Made by a program: the position numbers and the translations under genes | The notes under the pieces: model-generated | Told to the model about the DNA's origin: nothing | What the model saw: the letters and a program-made list of their open reading frames with translations, nothing else | The model's database searches: none | Source of the DNA: an uncultured Bacteroides sp. | GTDB taxonomy: Bacteria > Bacteroidota > Bacteroidia > Bacteroidales > Bacteroidaceae | NCBI GenBank assembly: GCA_944322345.1 | Contig: CALUOO010000003.1 | Span: forward strand, 1 to 64,000 | DNA: 64,000 nt | Direction: 5' to 3' | Shown: in pieces, positions 62,814-64,000 of the stretch | How positions within the stretch are numbered: the first letter of the stretch is position 1 | Layout of the letters: each line of letters opens with the position of its first letter

Positions 62814-64000
62814 ATGAACATCCAGAAAATCATGTCCTCCTTGGAGGCAAAACATCCCGGTGAATCCGAGTACTTGCAGGCAGTAAAAGAAGTGCTTCTT
62901 TCCATCGAAGAAATCTACAACCAACATCCGGAATTTGAAAAAGCCAAAATCATCGAACGGCTGGTAGAACCCGACCGCATCTTCACCTTCCGCGTCACAT
63001 GGGTGGACGACAAAGGCGAAGTGCAGACCAACCTGGGCTATCGCGTACAGTTCAACAACGCCATCGGCCCGTACAAAGGCGGCATCCGTTTCCACGCATC
63101 CGTCAACCTCTCTATCCTGAAATTCCTTGGCTTCGAACAGACATTCAAGAACGCACTGACCACACTGCCCATGGGCGGCGGAAAAGGCGGTTCCGACTTC
63201 TCACCGCGCGGCAAGAGCAACGCCGAAATCATGCGCTTCTGCCAGGCATTCATGCTGGAGCTGTGGCGTCACTTGGGACCGGACATGGATGTTCCCGCCG
63301 GCGACATCGGCGTAGGCGGCCGCGAAGTAGGCTACATGTTTGGCATGTACAAGAAACTGACCCGCGAATTCACCGGAACCTTCACCGGTAAGGGACTGGA
63401 ATTCGGAGGATCACTCATCCGTCCGGAAGCCACCGGATTCGGAGGACTCTACTTCGTCAACCAGATGCTTCAGACCAAAGGCATAGATATTAAAGGAAAA
63501 ACAGTGGCCATCTCCGGATTCGGCAACGTAGCATGGGGAGCAGCCACCAAGGCAACACAACTGGGAGCCAAAGTCATCACCATCTCCGGACCCGACGGAT
63601 ATATCTACGATCCCGACGGCATCAGCGGCGAGAAGATCGACTACATGCTTGAGCTCCGCGCTTCGGGCAACGACATCGTAGCTCCGTATGCCGAACGGTA
63701 TCCGGGTGCCACCTTCGTAGAAGGCAAACGCCCATGGGAAGTGAAAGCAGACATCGCACTGCCATGCGCTACGCAGAACGAACTGAACGGAGACGACGCA
63801 CGCCATCTGATAGAGAACAAGGTGCTCTGCGTAGGCGAAATCTCCAACATGGGATGTACACCCGAAGCCATCGACCTCTTCATCGAACACAAGATGATGT
63901 ATGCCCCGGGTAAGGCAGTCAATGCCGGCGGAGTAGCAACTTCCGGACTGGAAATGTCACAAAACGCCATGCATCTGAGCTGGAGCGCACAGGAAGTGGA
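62814..64000 (+). CDS. Glutamate dehydrogenase, second copy, partial at window end
   Basis: 395 complete codons are present; the expected length is about 445, so roughly 50 residues lie outside. Catalytic segments are as in the first copy: YKGGIRFHASVNLSILKFLGFEQTFKNAL and PMGGGKGGSDFSPRGKS; the coenzyme fold reads GKTVAISGFGNVAWGA, where the first copy has SGSGNVAQYT. The GxGxxA fingerprint change suggests a different coenzyme preference (NAD versus NADP), but this is only a hint. Compared with the first copy the gene uses many more G/C-ending codons. Bacteroides species commonly have two such enzymes with different regulation by ammonia or peptides. Confidence 0.93.
   Translation, partial: MNIQKIMSSLEAKHPGESEYLQAVKEVLLSIEEIYNQHPEFEKAKIIERLVEPDRIFTFRVTWVDDKGEVQTNLGYRVQFNNAIGPYKGGIRFHASVNLSILKFLGFEQTFKNALTTLPMGGGKGGSDFSPRGKSNAEIMRFCQAFMLELWRHLGPDMDVPAGDIGVGGREVGYMFGMYKKLTREFTGTFTGKGLEFGGSLIRPEATGFGGLYFVNQMLQTKGIDIKGKTVAISGFGNVAWGAATKATQLGAKVITISGPDGYIYDPDGISGEKIDYMLELRASGNDIVAPYAERYPGATFVEGKRPWEVKADIALPCATQNELNGDDARHLIENKVLCVGEISNMGCTPEAIDLFIEHKMMYAPGKAVNAGGVATSGLEMSQNAMHLSWSAQEV

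Overview
The window is a chromosomal segment of a gut Bacteroides species (Bacteroidales). The signs are promoters of the Bacteroides type (TTTG, 19-20 bp, TAnnTTTG), a tmRNA whose tag ends GETNYALAA, Mfa/Fim-type (type V) fimbrial genes, a GH84 beta-N-acetylglucosaminidase closely resembling the B. thetaiotaomicron enzyme, and a malic enzyme - glutamate dehydrogenase - PEP-synthase-like - second glutamate dehydrogenase order like that remembered from B. thetaiotaomicron. The species cannot be fixed by reading alone. No rRNA, tRNA, IS element, prophage or CRISPR array was found.

Layout. 0-12 kb: the end of one DUF1080 gene and a complete second one, a DUF6377 membrane regulator, a HAD phosphatase coupled to a PIF1-like helicase with C-terminal TPRs, a 23-bp tandem array, then a subtilisin-like lipoprotein protease, a PorQ-like protein, an AsmA-like protein and a YrdC/YciO protein. 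12-15.3 kb (minus): nagB, a flavodiiron protein and a TIGR01212 radical SAM protein. 16-20 kb: a three-gene operon (galactitol-type PTS IIC homologue, KduI with a signal peptide, hexuronate-type MFS transporter). 20-21.7 kb: pncB, bracketed by three paralogous small RNA units on the minus strand.

22-31.7 kb: a fimbrial operon on the minus strand (DUF3575, DUF3868, Mfa1-type major subunit, Mfa2-type anchor, DUF4906 tip-like protein) followed by a DUF5106 thioredoxin-like protein. Directly upstream is a 646-bp segment bounded by perfect 16-bp inverted repeats and carrying one good promoter, and next to it a tyrosine recombinase gene. This has the architecture of a phase-variation switch. As sequenced the promoter points away from the fimbrial genes, so the locus is inferred to be OFF. 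The recombinase reading frame has an in-frame amber codon near its start, so inversion may be impaired.

32-36 kb: an acyl-CoA (probably propionyl-CoA) carboxylase operon with a structured leader. 36-43 kb: an amidase, an O-acetylhomoserine sulfhydrylase-type enzyme, an FKBP isomerase, tmRNA and the GH84 enzyme, then a 22-bp palindromic array. 42.5-48 kb (minus): B3/4 protein, pgeF, obg, adk, hpt and a peptide transporter. 49-64 kb: nnr, DUF4831, maeB with a tiny overlapping membrane-protein gene, gdhA, a large receiver/PEP-synthase-like protein with an upstream glycosidase-like gene, a 41-bp tandem array, DUF6261, and a second glutamate dehydrogenase running off the end.

Most of the window is housekeeping. 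The unusual parts are the fimbrial switch, the three-copy small RNA family, the intergenic arrays of 22/23 bp with palindromic cores, and the exported KduI next to an orphan PTS IIC homologue.
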